From Halanaerobiales bacterium (GTDB lineage: Bacteria; Bacillota_F; Halanaerobiia; Halanaerobiales; DTU029), in NCBI GenBank assembly GCA_016278415.1, contig JADQBV010000371.1, positions 1-7,040 of the forward strand: a DNA stretch of 7,040 nt, read 5' to 3'. Made by a program: the position numbers and the translations under genes. Each line of letters starts with the position of its first letter. The first letter of the stretch is position 1. Below the pieces are notes generated by a model. That model was not told the origin of the DNA, ran no database searches, and saw only the letters and a program-made list of their open reading frames with translations. Positions 1 through 6,228 of this stretch are shown here, in pieces.

Positions 1-225
1 CCTACAGCAGCAGTTAAGAATAACTTGAATGTAATTTACTCTATGCTGATAAGAGCGGTAATAGCTGGGACAGTTTATTTAGTATATATTGCAATACCAG
101 GTTTTTTTGTTAACTACGAAATCACTTTGATATTAGCTAGTTTAGTATCTATAGGTTTATATTTCTTAGCACGCTCCTTTGTTTATACGCGTGGTGCAGA
201 GAAGTTTAACAGTATATCTATATAG
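1..225 (+). CDS. C-terminal fragment of a multi-pass membrane protein
   Basis: The frame is open from the first base of the window and closes at TAG 223-225, so this is the last 74 codons of a gene that begins outside. Two hydrophobic stretches are visible, at about fragment residues 12-33 and 41-58, separated by a short loop. They are followed by a charged tail that includes RGAEKF. A TTG at 25 is in frame but has no ribosome binding site, and the reading frame continues upstream of it, so it is probably not the start. The hydrophobic end followed by a GAEKF-like tail recalls the C-termini of ABC-2 type exporter permeases, but that is a weak resemblance. A polysaccharide flippase or other transporter is equally possible. 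The next gene follows in the same direction after 87 bases. Confidence 0.6.
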   Translation, partial: PTAAVKNNLNVIYSMLIRAVIAGTVYLVYIAIPGFFVNYEITLILASLVSIGLYFLARSFVYTRGAEKFNSISI

Positions 226-312
226 TTTTTTATATATTAAATTTGTTTGATATGATAGTTGAAGGCAAAGAATGAGCAAGGAAGTATTACGTATTGTGAA
301 AAGAGGTATAGA

Positions 313-1131
313 ATGAAAAATATTATAGTAAATCAACGAGATAGATTAAATATAAATAAAATCGTTTCTTTTTTAGCAAAACAAGATATTGAAGAATTAA
401 CAGTTAGTGGCTTAAAAAAACACACAAATAAAAATAAAATTGATTTACTTATACTTCTAGGAAACAGTATACCTTATACAGGTGAACTAGCAGCTGATGC
501 CTATGATAAAGGTTTAGTAAGTAAGATAATGATAGTAGGTGGGATTGGTCATTCTACCGATATTCTTAGAAATAATATAATAAACCATCCAAAATATAAT
601 CATATACCAGTAGCTGATAGATCTGAAGCAGAGATATTGCAGGATTTGATATTTGAATATTTAGGTGAGGAGATAAGTAATGATATTATACTGGAGAAAA
701 AATCTACTAATTGTGGATCAAATGCTATAGAAGCCTTGAAAATGTGTAAGCTAAAAGGATTAAATCCAGAAACAGTTATTTTAATTCAAGACCCAACGAT
801 GCAGTTACGTACAAATGCCTCTTTCGAAAAAGAGTGGCTTAATCAAAACGTGAAGTTTATTAACTTTGCACCTTTTGTTCCTCTAGTCGAAAATGATAAT
901 CATAATGGATCATTTAAATTTATTAACAATAATATTATTGGACTATGGAGTCAAGAAAGGTTCCTGTCTCTTGTTCTGGGAGAAATACCAAGGCTATATG
1001 ATGATAAATATGGTTATGGCCCTCTAGGAAAAGGTTATATAGCACATGTAGATATCCCGGGTGATATTGTTGAGGTTTATAAGCAATTATCAAATAAATG
1101 TGAAGATATACTTAATTTAAGATCAATATAA
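313..1131 (+). CDS. ydcF: YdcF family protein (DUF218, ElyC/SanA/YdcF superfamily)
   Basis: The protein is 272 aa, close to the 266 aa I recall for E. coli YdcF, and resembles it over its full length. Landmarks are a Rossmann-like strand LLILLGNSIP (residues 45-54), GGIGHST (76-82), RSEAEIL (103-109), the family signature STNCGSNA (131-138), QDPTMQLRT (159-167), and near the C-terminus a GLW..ER-LSL region and YGYGPLG. E. coli YdcF has been reported to bind S-adenosylmethionine; a physiological role is not established. It is probably soluble, since no signal peptide or membrane helix is visible. The start at ATG 313 is chosen because AGAGG (302-306) lies 6 nt upstream. The frame extends up to a TTG at 259, but that site lacks a ribosome binding site and the extra residues do not resemble the family. 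No obvious terminator follows. Confidence 0.88.
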   Translation: MKNIIVNQRDRLNINKIVSFLAKQDIEELTVSGLKKHTNKNKIDLLILLGNSIPYTGELAADAYDKGLVSKIMIVGGIGHSTDILRNNIINHPKYNHIPVADRSEAEILQDLIFEYLGEEISNDIILEKKSTNCGSNAIEALKMCKLKGLNPETVILIQDPTMQLRTNASFEKEWLNQNVKFINFAPFVPLVENDNHNGSFKFINNNIIGLWSQERFLSLVLGEIPRLYDDKYGYGPLGKGYIAHVDIPGDIVEVYKQLSNKCEDILNLRSI

Positions 1132-1267
1132 TTTCGAAAAATGTTATGAAATAGAGCAGATTAATATGCCTCAAGGGTATAAAACATCAATTTATAAATG
1201 GTACCAAAAATTCAACTAAGGAATTGAGACAGGGAACAGAAAAGTAATATATGGAGGGGAATTTAAG

Positions 1268-1810
1268 ATGAAATTTGGAAAGGGAGAATTACTTAATGTA
1301 AGTATTGAAAGTAGCCGTCTATTGCTTATACCGATTTCAATGAAATATAGGGATGAGATATTTAAAGAGTTTACTGAAGAGATTACTACCTTTATGTATC
1401 CAGCTGCAGCTACGGACATTGCTGAAATTGATGTATTTATAAAAAAATCATTAGATGGTTTGGAAGATGGTAGTAATCTTCAGCTAATAATTCTTGATAA
1501 AGAAACTCGGGAATTCTTTGGTTGTTTGGGTCTACATCATGTTGATAGAAAAACTCCTGAATTTGGTATCTGGTTAAAAAAGTCTGCTCATGGTATGGGA
1601 TATGGTCGAGAAGGTGTAACTGTATTAAAAAAATGGGCTGATGATAATCTGGATTATGAGTATATTTTGTATCCAGTTGCCGAAAAAAATATCCCCAGTA
1701 GGAAGATTCCTGAATCCCTTGGGGGTATAATTGAAAATGAATCTGATGAAGTAGGTTTAGGAGGGAATAAGTTTCATTGTTTAGAATATAGAATATACCC
1801 TACTGAGTAG
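1268..1810 (+). CDS. GNAT family N-acetyltransferase (RimJ/RimL-like)
   Basis: The 180-aa protein has the single-domain GNAT layout and should transfer acetyl from acetyl-CoA to an amino group. It opens with the RimJ/RimL-type strand ESSRLLLIPIS (residues 14-24). The middle strands contain FFGCLGLH (83-90) and FGIWL (99-103). The acetyl-CoA pyrophosphate loop HGMGYGREG lies at 108-116, matching the (Q/R)xxGx(G/A) pattern with H in place of Q/R, and is followed by a helix. The C-terminal part (138-153, N-x-P-S-R-K then SLGG) matches the family's N-x-x-S-R-x-x-E-K-x-G-F region. The substrate cannot be told from sequence: ribosomal protein, antibiotic, polyamine or metabolite are all possible. 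GGAGGGGA (1253-1260) sits 7 nt before the ATG and fixes the start. The gene is transcribed toward the HD gene on the other strand. No clear hairpin-plus-T terminator was found in the 135 bases between them. Confidence 0.87.
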   Translation: MKFGKGELLNVSIESSRLLLIPISMKYRDEIFKEFTEEITTFMYPAAATDIAEIDVFIKKSLDGLEDGSNLQLIILDKETREFFGCLGLHHVDRKTPEFGIWLKKSAHGMGYGREGVTVLKKWADDNLDYEYILYPVAEKNIPSRKIPESLGGIIENESDEVGLGGNKFHCLEYRIYPTE

Positions 1811-1945
1811 TTAAAAAATAGCCAAATGTTAGTGTGGTTTTAGCAATGACGTAGCTGTATGGTGGGCACTTACTTAGTTGGTATTTTATAAGTCTCTTAC
1901 AATTTTTTATGATGAAACAAAGTGGAGAAATTCACTGTACCATCA

Positions 1946-2728
1946 TTAGGTGGTGAAGTTTACCTGTTTACCAATATAAGTATTAATTTTATCATAGACG
2001 TCCTTGGCTTCCTTAGACTCCATACTTTGATAGATTTTATCTAAAAATTGTCTTTCCTTAAGCATAATTAGACTCTCCTTAAAATTCAAGTCATAAGCCC
2101 AACCCATCTGGATTAATTTGAAATCATCTACAGTCTTAAGGCTTGAATATTTAACTGGCTTTCCATCTAGAACACGTTGATATATCTCAGTTGTAATACC
2201 TGATTTATCGGTAAGTTCTAGATTTATCTTGTCATTATCTTCCCCATTATGATATCTCCTGGCAAAAATACTCCAGATGTCCAGTTTATCAGCATCACGA
2301 ATTAATTTACAAAACATTAGCGTTTTATCGTTTATTTCATCAGAAATGTTTAATTTATTATGATTAAGTATAGCCTGATAAATGATTTCCTGTATCCTGG
2401 GGGTTAATTTTTCCAAAAGATTATTCTCTTTTAATATTTTTACAGATAGTTGACCATGATCTAATGATTCACTATCAGAAAAAGTTTTATAAGATTTATA
2501 CTGCTCAAACCTACCCAGGTCATGAAAAAGTCCTATAATATCGGCAATGATAATTTCATCACTAGAAAGTCCTATATTATTAGCCAACTTGTTAATATTT
2601 CTATATACCCGGTAACTATGCTTGTATTTTAAATCTATCTCTTCGTTTTCCTCTTCATTAACATAAAATCCACTAGTATAATTATCAAACCAATCTTTGA
2701 GTTCTACAAATATTTTATTATCTATCAT
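1946..2728 (-). CDS. HD domain metal-dependent phosphohydrolase
   Basis: The 260-aa protein carries a complete set of HD-superfamily metal ligands: H37 in KHSYRVY, H69-D70 in GLFHDLGR (66-73), H91 in LDHG, H123 in LNHNK, and D147 in RDADKLD (144-150). This pattern predicts a divalent-metal phosphomonoesterase, phosphodiesterase or nucleotidase. The histidines at 91 and 123 beyond the core HD suggest a two-metal site. There is no GYP motif, so cyclic-di-GMP hydrolysis is not indicated. It has no synthetase or other fused domain, no signal peptide and no membrane helix, so it is probably cytoplasmic. The start is supported by GGAGG (complement of 2736-2740) 7 nt from the ATG. The gene is alone on this strand and diverges from the 5'-nucleotidase gene. 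The exact substrate is unknown. Confidence 0.87.
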   Translation of the reverse strand: MIDNKIFVELKDWFDNYTSGFYVNEEENEEIDLKYKHSYRVYRNINKLANNIGLSSDEIIIADIIGLFHDLGRFEQYKSYKTFSDSESLDHGQLSVKILKENNLLEKLTPRIQEIIYQAILNHNKLNISDEINDKTLMFCKLIRDADKLDIWSIFARRYHNGEDNDKINLELTDKSGITTEIYQRVLDGKPVKYSSLKTVDDFKLIQMGWAYDLNFKESLIMLKERQFLDKIYQSMESKEAKDVYDKINTYIGKQVNFTT

Positions 2729-2768
2729 TGTTTTTCCTCCACTGTATACGAATTTAATTAGAATGAGT

Positions 2769-2792
2769 ATAGTAATTATAAACTATTACTAT
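2769..2792. repeat. 8-bp inverted repeat over the HD gene promoter (possible operator)
   Basis: The arms ATAGTAAT (2769-2776) and ATTACTAT (2785-2792) are exact reverse complements with an 8-nt spacer. They cover the -10 box and the start of the spacer of the proposed HD promoter. A dimeric repressor site is a natural reading. In DNA this AT-rich an 8-bp repeat can also occur by chance. Confidence 0.35.
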
Positions 2793-2803
2793 TTTATTGT
2801 TTT
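2775..2803 (-). promoter_or_regulatory. Putative promoter of the HD gene
   Basis: On the minus strand TATAAT (complement of 2775-2780) is preceded, 17 nt upstream, by AAAACA (complement of 2798-2803), which matches the last three positions of the TTGACA consensus. Transcription would start near 2768 and give a leader of about 40 nt that contains the GGAGG site. The -10 is perfect but the -35 is weak, so confidence is moderate. Confidence 0.4.
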
Positions 2804-2856
2804 TCTCTTCAATATGCAAACAAATTTTGATTTTACACAATTTAATATATCATTTT

Positions 2857-2885
2857 TTGTATAGATTCGATGTACAATATCTAAT
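2857..2885 (+). promoter_or_regulatory. Candidate promoter for the 5'-nucleotidase gene
   Basis: TTGTAT (2857-2862) and TCTAAT (2880-2885) are separated by 17 nt. The -10 matches five of six consensus bases and the -35 three of six. It would give a leader of about 190 nt. The alternative is the perfect TATAAT at 2979-2984, which has no good -35 but would give a shorter leader of about 90 nt. Sequence alone does not decide between them. Confidence 0.3.
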
Positions 2886-3069
2886 ATAGGTACAGCATAA
2901 AAGAATATTTTTTCTATCTGGTAACTTTTCTTGTTGCAGTAAGATTGATAAAGAGTAAGAATTTAATCCATAAAACAATATAATAGATCGGAAAGATTTA
3001 CAAAATATTAACATATCAAGGCAGGAATCAACAATGATCTATTGAATATATATAGTAAATATATTTAAT

Positions 3070-3076
3070 GGAGGGG
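3070..3076 (+). promoter_or_regulatory. Ribosome binding site that sets a TTG start for the 5'-nucleotidase
   Basis: GGAGGGG at 3070-3076 overlaps an in-frame ATG at 3068, so that ATG cannot be served by it. The TTG at 3083 lies 6 nt downstream, which is ideal spacing. Starting there leaves a clean signal peptide that begins M-K-K-G. Confidence 0.85.
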
Positions 3077-3082
3077 TTATTC

Positions 3083-4741
3083 TTGAAAAAAGGTTTAATG
3101 TTGTTTTCTATTACAATGGTATTAATTTTATTGTCTTCTGTAGTTATGGCTGAGAAAGTAGAACTAGTAATACTACATACTAATGATACCCATAGTAGAC
3201 TAGAAGAAGGTAGTTATGCAGGGATGGGGTTTGCCAGGATTAGTACATTAATTGAGAATATTCGTTCTGAAAACGAGAATGTATTAGTTCTTGATGCAGG
3301 TGATACATTTCATGGGCAAACTATAGCAAATCTAGTTCAGGGTGAAAGTGTTGTAAAGATAATGAATAAGATTGGATATGATGCCATGGTACCTGGTAAT
3401 CATGACTTTAATTATGGACAGGACAGACTATTAGAACTTGAAGAAATGGCTGACTTTACTATACTTGCTACTAATGTTAAGAAAGGGGACAATTCTTTAG
3501 TAGACGCCTATCTTATCAAAGATATTGCTGGTGTAAGGGTTGCTATCTTTGGTCTGGCTACACCAGAAACCACCTATAAAACCCATCCAAATAATGTTAA
3601 GGGTTTGGATTTTGTTGATCCAGTAGCAGTTGCTAGAGAAAGTGTATCAGAACTTAAAGGCAAAGCAGATATAATTATTGCCCTTACTCACTTAGGTATT
3701 AGCGAAGGCAGTGAATATACCAGCAGGAGAATAGCTGAAGAAGTAGATGGTATTGACCTGATTGTTGATGGACATAGTCATAATGACCTTGAAGAGGGTT
3801 TAATGGTTAATGATACATTAATAGTTATGGCAGGTGAATATGATAAAAACCTTGGTAAAGTAACCTTGACACTGGAAGATGGACAGTTAATAAATAAAAG
3901 TGCAGAACTTGTTAGCAAAGAAGCTGCCAGCGAAATCGTTGAAGACCAGGAAATAATCGATTTACTGGCTGAAATTAAAGAAGGAAATGATGAGATTACT
4001 TCAGTAGTAGTAGGAAATACTTCAGTAGTACTTGATGGTGAAAGAGAAAATGTTAGAAGTAAAGAGACTAATCTAGGTAACCTTATTACAGATGCTATGG
4101 TAGATGCTGTGGAAGTTGATTGTGCTATTACTAATGGTGGTGGCATTAGGGCTTCAATAGCTGCAGGTGAAATTACAAAAGGAGATGTTATTACAGTATT
4201 GCCATTTGGTAATTTCTTAGTTGTAAAAGAACTAAGCGGTTCGGTTATTCTTGATGCTATAGAACATGCAATAGCAGCATACCCAGCTAAAGAAGGTAAA
4301 TTCCCACAAGTAGCTGGACTTAACTTTATATTTGATCCAAGTAGACCTGCAGGTGAAAGGGTATTAGAATTAGAAATAGCTGGAGAAGCAGTAGATTATG
4401 ATAAAAAATATATGTTGGCCACTAATGACTTTATGGCCGCTGGTGGAGATGGCTATACTATGTTCCAGGAATCCGATATAGTACAGGAAGCTGGAAGTCT
4501 GGAAGAGGTTGTTATGGATTATATTACTAAAAAGGGTACTGTAAATCCAAAGGTAGAAGGTAGAATTCTGATTGTAGAAGATGTTGATGGCTTTTTTAAA
4601 TATACAGTTCAACAGGGAGATACCTTATCAGAAATTGCAGCTTTATTTGATGTATCTGTAGAGGAAATAACTGAATCTAGTAAAATAGATGATAGTGACT
4701 GGATTGTAATTGGACAAGAATTATTAATCCCTCAGAATTAA
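3083..4741 (+). CDS. Secreted 5'-nucleotidase / metallophosphatase with C-terminal LysM domain
   Basis: The 552-aa exported enzyme should hydrolyse nucleoside 5'-monophosphates, and possibly 2',3'-cyclic nucleotides or UDP-sugars, to nucleoside and phosphate at the cell surface. A signal peptide covers residues 1-23 (KKG, a hydrophobic core, then VMA before the likely cleavage site). The calcineurin-like metallophosphatase domain carries the dinuclear-metal ligands: HTNDTH (D35, H37), DAGDTFHG (D74), PGNHDF (N106, catalytic H107), LTHLG (H203) and DGHSH (H231, H233). The 5'-nucleotidase C-terminal domain spans about 305-500, with ETNLGNL (328-334), TNGGGIR (350-356), PFGN, and the substrate-closing region ATNDFMAAGGDGY. 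A single LysM repeat at 507-552 (YTVQQGDTLSEIA ... IGQELLIP) should hold the enzyme on peptidoglycan. The known UshA and YfkN families share the two catalytic domains. It stands alone, likely for nucleotide scavenging. No canonical terminator follows; a hairpin without a T-run lies 85 bases downstream. Confidence 0.93.
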   Translation: MKKGLMLFSITMVLILLSSVVMAEKVELVILHTNDTHSRLEEGSYAGMGFARISTLIENIRSENENVLVLDAGDTFHGQTIANLVQGESVVKIMNKIGYDAMVPGNHDFNYGQDRLLELEEMADFTILATNVKKGDNSLVDAYLIKDIAGVRVAIFGLATPETTYKTHPNNVKGLDFVDPVAVARESVSELKGKADIIIALTHLGISEGSEYTSRRIAEEVDGIDLIVDGHSHNDLEEGLMVNDTLIVMAGEYDKNLGKVTLTLEDGQLINKSAELVSKEAASEIVEDQEIIDLLAEIKEGNDEITSVVVGNTSVVLDGERENVRSKETNLGNLITDAMVDAVEVDCAITNGGGIRASIAAGEITKGDVITVLPFGNFLVVKELSGSVILDAIEHAIAAYPAKEGKFPQVAGLNFIFDPSRPAGERVLELEIAGEAVDYDKKYMLATNDFMAAGGDGYTMFQESDIVQEAGSLEEVVMDYITKKGTVNPKVEGRILIVEDVDGFFKYTVQQGDTLSEIAALFDVSVEEITESSKIDDSDWIVIGQELLIPQN

Positions 4742-4823
4742 AAATAATTAATATAAGTGTATCACATAATTAAATGTAGGATTACTGATTTTAGAAAAAA
4801 ATTGAGTATAAGTAATGGAATGA

Positions 4824-4873
4824 GCAAACGGAGTATAAAGGAAATATAAATTCGTTTATACTCCGTTATGCGA
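4824..4873. repeat. Perfect 13-bp stem-loop, attC-like site 1
   Basis: AACGGAGTATAAA (4827-4839) and TTTATACTCCGTT (4855-4867) are exact reverse complements around a 15-nt loop. With one bulged A (4868) the stem grows by three pairs (GCA 4824-4826 with TGC 4869-4871). The right end reads GTTATGCGA, like the right end of the site at 6147-6184. No T-run follows, so it is a poor rho-independent terminator, although it is the only strong hairpin downstream of the 5'-nucleotidase gene and might still stop or stabilise that transcript. GAGTATAA also occurs just outside the stem at 4804-4811. Confidence 0.6.
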
Positions 4874-4926
4874 CATTCTTTCAAATTTAAGTTGTATAAG
4901 TGGGTATGTTTTTTTAAACCATAAAA

Positions 4927-4944
4927 CATGTTATAATAAACATG
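4927..4944 (+). promoter_or_regulatory. Extended -10 promoter inside a palindrome, upstream of the protease pair
   Basis: CATGTT (4927-4932), six bases, then AACATG (4939-4944) form a perfect 6-bp inverted repeat. TGTTATAAT (4929-4937) within it is an exact extended -10 element. No good -35 is present at 17 nt (T-run 4909-4914), which an extended -10 can tolerate. Transcription would begin near 4944, just before the AGGTGA ribosome binding site (4945-4950), so the leader would be only about 13 nt. A regulator bound to the palindrome would block the promoter directly. Confidence 0.45.
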
Positions 4945-4956
4945 AGGTGATAAATT

Positions 4957-5202
4957 ATGAAATGGCAAGATGTTAGAAAATTATATCCGGATCAGTTTGT
5001 CAAGATAGAAGTTCTAGATTCTCATACTAAAAAGGGAAAACAATTTGTTGATGAAGTAGCTGTTATAGAACCTATCAATGAATCGAACGCAACCAAAGAA
5101 TTATTAAATTCAAAAGATAAAACTTTAGTTTATCATACATCAAAAGAAACTATTGTTTTGGAAATAAGAGATGGGTTAGGATTAAGGAGAGTTATCCAAT
5201 GA
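4957..5202 (+). CDS. Conserved hypothetical protein paired with a retropepsin-like protease
   Basis: The 81-aa acidic-basic mixed protein has no signal peptide or membrane helix. It begins MKWQDVRKLYPDQFVKIEV and carries an alternating hydrophobic pattern in VDEVAVIEPI (31-40) and KTLVYHTSKETIVLEI (55-70), suggesting a small beta-rich fold. I know no function for it. From memory, small proteins with a similar W-x-x-V-R-x-x-Y-P opening occur beside aspartic-protease-like genes in clostridia and cyanobacteria; this was not checked. AGGTGA 6 nt upstream fixes the ATG. Its TGA overlaps the ATG of the next gene (ATGA, 5199-5202), so the two are almost certainly translated together and may act as partners. 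It has its own promoter candidate at 4927-4944. Confidence 0.82.
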   Translation: MKWQDVRKLYPDQFVKIEVLDSHTKKGKQFVDEVAVIEPINESNATKELLNSKDKTLVYHTSKETIVLEIRDGLGLRRVIQ

Positions 5203-5576
5203 AGTTGGAATATAGGGATGGTTTAATATTTACAACCATAAAAATCATTTATGAGGGAAGATCAAAACAAATAAATAATATTGCTCTTGATACCGGAGCT
5301 ACTAAATCATTAATATCACAGGAAATAGTGAATGATATTGGAATTAGAGTGGAAAAGAAGGACCAGATTGTTATATCATATGGAATTGGTGGACAAGCGC
5401 CTGCATTTATAAAAAATATAGATAAAATAGTATTAGATAATTATGTTTGTGAAAACATTAATTTAGATTTCTCAAGACTTGATTATAAAGATATTAATGG
5501 ACTTTTAGGTCTAGATATACTAATAAATGGTGGATTTTTAATTGATTTAGAAGAAATGGAATTAAAAAGGAAATAA
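5199..5576 (+). CDS. Retropepsin-like aspartic protease (clan AA)
   Basis: The 125-aa protein is the size of a single retropepsin protomer. It contains the catalytic motif ALDTGATKS with D31-T32-G33 (residues 29-37), a glycine-rich flap-like segment YGIGGQ (61-66), and the hydrophobic-hydrophobic-glycine element GLLGLDIL (101-108) that supports the active site in this clan. One DTG per chain means it should work as a homodimer, as retroviral and DDI-type proteases do. No transmembrane segment or secretion signal is present, so it is likely cytoplasmic. The substrate is unknown; the overlapping 81-aa protein is the obvious candidate partner, substrate or adaptor. AAGGAGA (5184-5190) lies 8 nt before the ATG, inside the upstream gene. 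The attC-like site at 5607 begins 30 bases after the stop. Confidence 0.82.
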   Translation: MKLEYRDGLIFTTIKIIYEGRSKQINNIALDTGATKSLISQEIVNDIGIRVEKKDQIVISYGIGGQAPAFIKNIDKIVLDNYVCENINLDFSRLDYKDINGLLGLDILINGGFLIDLEEMELKRK

Positions 5577-5606
5577 AACAACAACAGTGAAAGTATGCAC
5601 GGAAAG

Positions 5607-5721
5607 AACGATCGCATAACAATATATTGCCGACTCCATTCCTAACGTCATTTCGTCCAAATCCAGCAGATTAAGATAGGAGCTATCTAAGGTCTGATGG
5701 ACTTCGGCAATACGGTTTCGC
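5607..5721. repeat. Long imperfect palindrome, attC-like site 2
   Basis: The left end AACGATCGCATAACA (5607-5621) matches 13 of 15 bases with the left end of the site at 6833. The outer stem is TATTGCCGA (5625-5633) with TCGGCAATA (5704-5712), 9 bp exact. The inner stem pairs GTCCA (5655-5659) with TGGAC (5698-5702), then CAGA/TCTG and AGATAG/CTATCT around a short loop near 5680-5683. About 21 bases (5634-5654) are unpaired on the left strand only. The right core would be GTTTCGC (5715-5721), a poor match to GTTRRRY, so this site may be decayed. A promoter-like TGGACT-18-TATATA (5698-5727) overlaps its right end. Confidence 0.55.
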
Positions 5722-5766
5722 TATATAAAATTCTTAAGAAATTTCTAAAAATGAGGTGTTAAATTT

Positions 5767-6150
5767 ATGAATAAGAAGTTGGCATATACAATAACTGAAA
5801 ATTACTTTGACTCTTGGCTAAAACAAGATTTAAAAGGATTTTTATCATTATTGCATGATGATATTATAATCCATGAATGTACAGGAGATGTGTATAATAA
5901 TAAATCAATCGCAAGAATGTGGTTTGAAGATTGGAATGTAGATGGTAATAAGGTATTAAGATGGGATATTATTAATAAATTTTATGATAATGATAAGGAA
6001 ACAGTAATTTTAGAATGGGAATTTGAATGTGTATACGAGTATAAACAATATGCATTTCAGGGGTCAAGTACTATTTGCTTTAAAGAAAGTTTAATTTATA
6101 AAATAAATGAATATCAAATGAATATTGAAAAGAAATATCCTTATAAATAA
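5767..6150 (+). CDS. NTF2/SnoaL-like family protein
   Basis: The 127-aa protein has the size and order of a cone-shaped NTF2-like domain. An N-terminal helix pair (about 5-27, ITENYFDSWLKQDLKGFLSLL) is followed by HDDIIIHECTGDVYNNK (30-46), a helix containing ARMWFEDW, and then long strands VLRWDIINKFYDND, VILEWEFECVYEYK and FQGSSTICFKESLIYKINEYQ. Members of this fold include isomerases, dehydratases and small-ligand binding proteins, so the fold does not give a function. There is no signal peptide. GAGGTG (5753-5758) is 8 nt from the ATG; a 10-bp palindrome TTCTTAAGAA (5731-5740) lies just before it. The stop codon TAA (6148-6150) is part of the left half of the next attC-like site. It is the only gene between two such sites, the classic one-gene cassette layout. 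Confidence 0.8.
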   Translation: MNKKLAYTITENYFDSWLKQDLKGFLSLLHDDIIIHECTGDVYNNKSIARMWFEDWNVDGNKVLRWDIINKFYDNDKETVILEWEFECVYEYKQYAFQGSSTICFKESLIYKINEYQMNIEKKYPYK

Positions 6151-6184
6151 CGGCTACTTCGCAAACACGCGGGACGTTATACGA
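6147..6184. repeat. Short palindrome, attC-like site 3
   Basis: ATAACG (6147-6152) and CGTTAT (6175-6180) are exact reverse complements; inside, CGC (6160-6162) can pair with GCG (6169-6171). The right end CGTTATACGA (6175-6184) is related to GTTATGCGA at 4865-4873. The left half overlaps the stop of the NTF2-like gene. At under 40 bases it is shorter than the attC sites usually described, so it may be a deleted remnant. Confidence 0.4.
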
Positions 6185-6213
6185 AAGAATATGCCAAAAT
6201 GAAGTACAAGATG

Positions 6214-6220
6214 AAAGGAG
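6214..6220 (+). promoter_or_regulatory. Ribosome binding site that sets a TTG start for the small membrane protein
   Basis: AAAGGAG ends 8 nt before TTG 6229. The in-frame ATGs at 6199 and 6211 lie upstream of or directly against this site and have no ribosome binding site of their own. Confidence 0.75.
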
Positions 6221-6228
6221 TGATTATC

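Larger units (their letters stand above)
2729..3067. other. Divergent intergenic region between HD gene and 5'-nucleotidase gene
   Basis: This is 339 bases of very AT-rich DNA with no convincing reading frame. It must hold the promoters of both flanking genes, which point outward. Visible elements are the inverted repeat at 2769-2792 over a minus-strand -10, a plus-strand promoter candidate at 2857-2885, and a perfect TATAAT at 2979-2984 on the plus strand whose upstream -35 is poor. No riboswitch-like or long stem-loop structure was recognised. Confidence 0.6.

Noticed and set aside
259..312. TTG-started N-terminal extension of YdcF
   Set aside because: There is no ribosome binding site at 259, while ATG 313 has AGAGG at ideal spacing and gives the family's normal length.
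1166..1219. 17-codon frame between ydcF and the acetyltransferase gene
   Set aside because: No ribosome binding site precedes the ATG, the frame merely continues from out-of-frame ydcF sequence, and no family is recognised.
1811..1945. Bidirectional terminator between the convergent acetyltransferase and HD genes
   Set aside because: Only weak 5-bp repeats such as ACTTA/TAAGT could be found, with no T-run suited to either strand.
3778..4146. Long minus-strand frame inside the 5'-nucleotidase gene
   Set aside because: It is the antisense shadow of a well-supported coding region, rich in serine and threonine from reversed codons, with no ribosome binding site.
4827..4867. Rho-independent terminator of the 5'-nucleotidase gene
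   Set aside because: The stem is strong, but no T-run follows it and its right end matches the other attC-like sites; kept as a repeat, with a stop function only possible.
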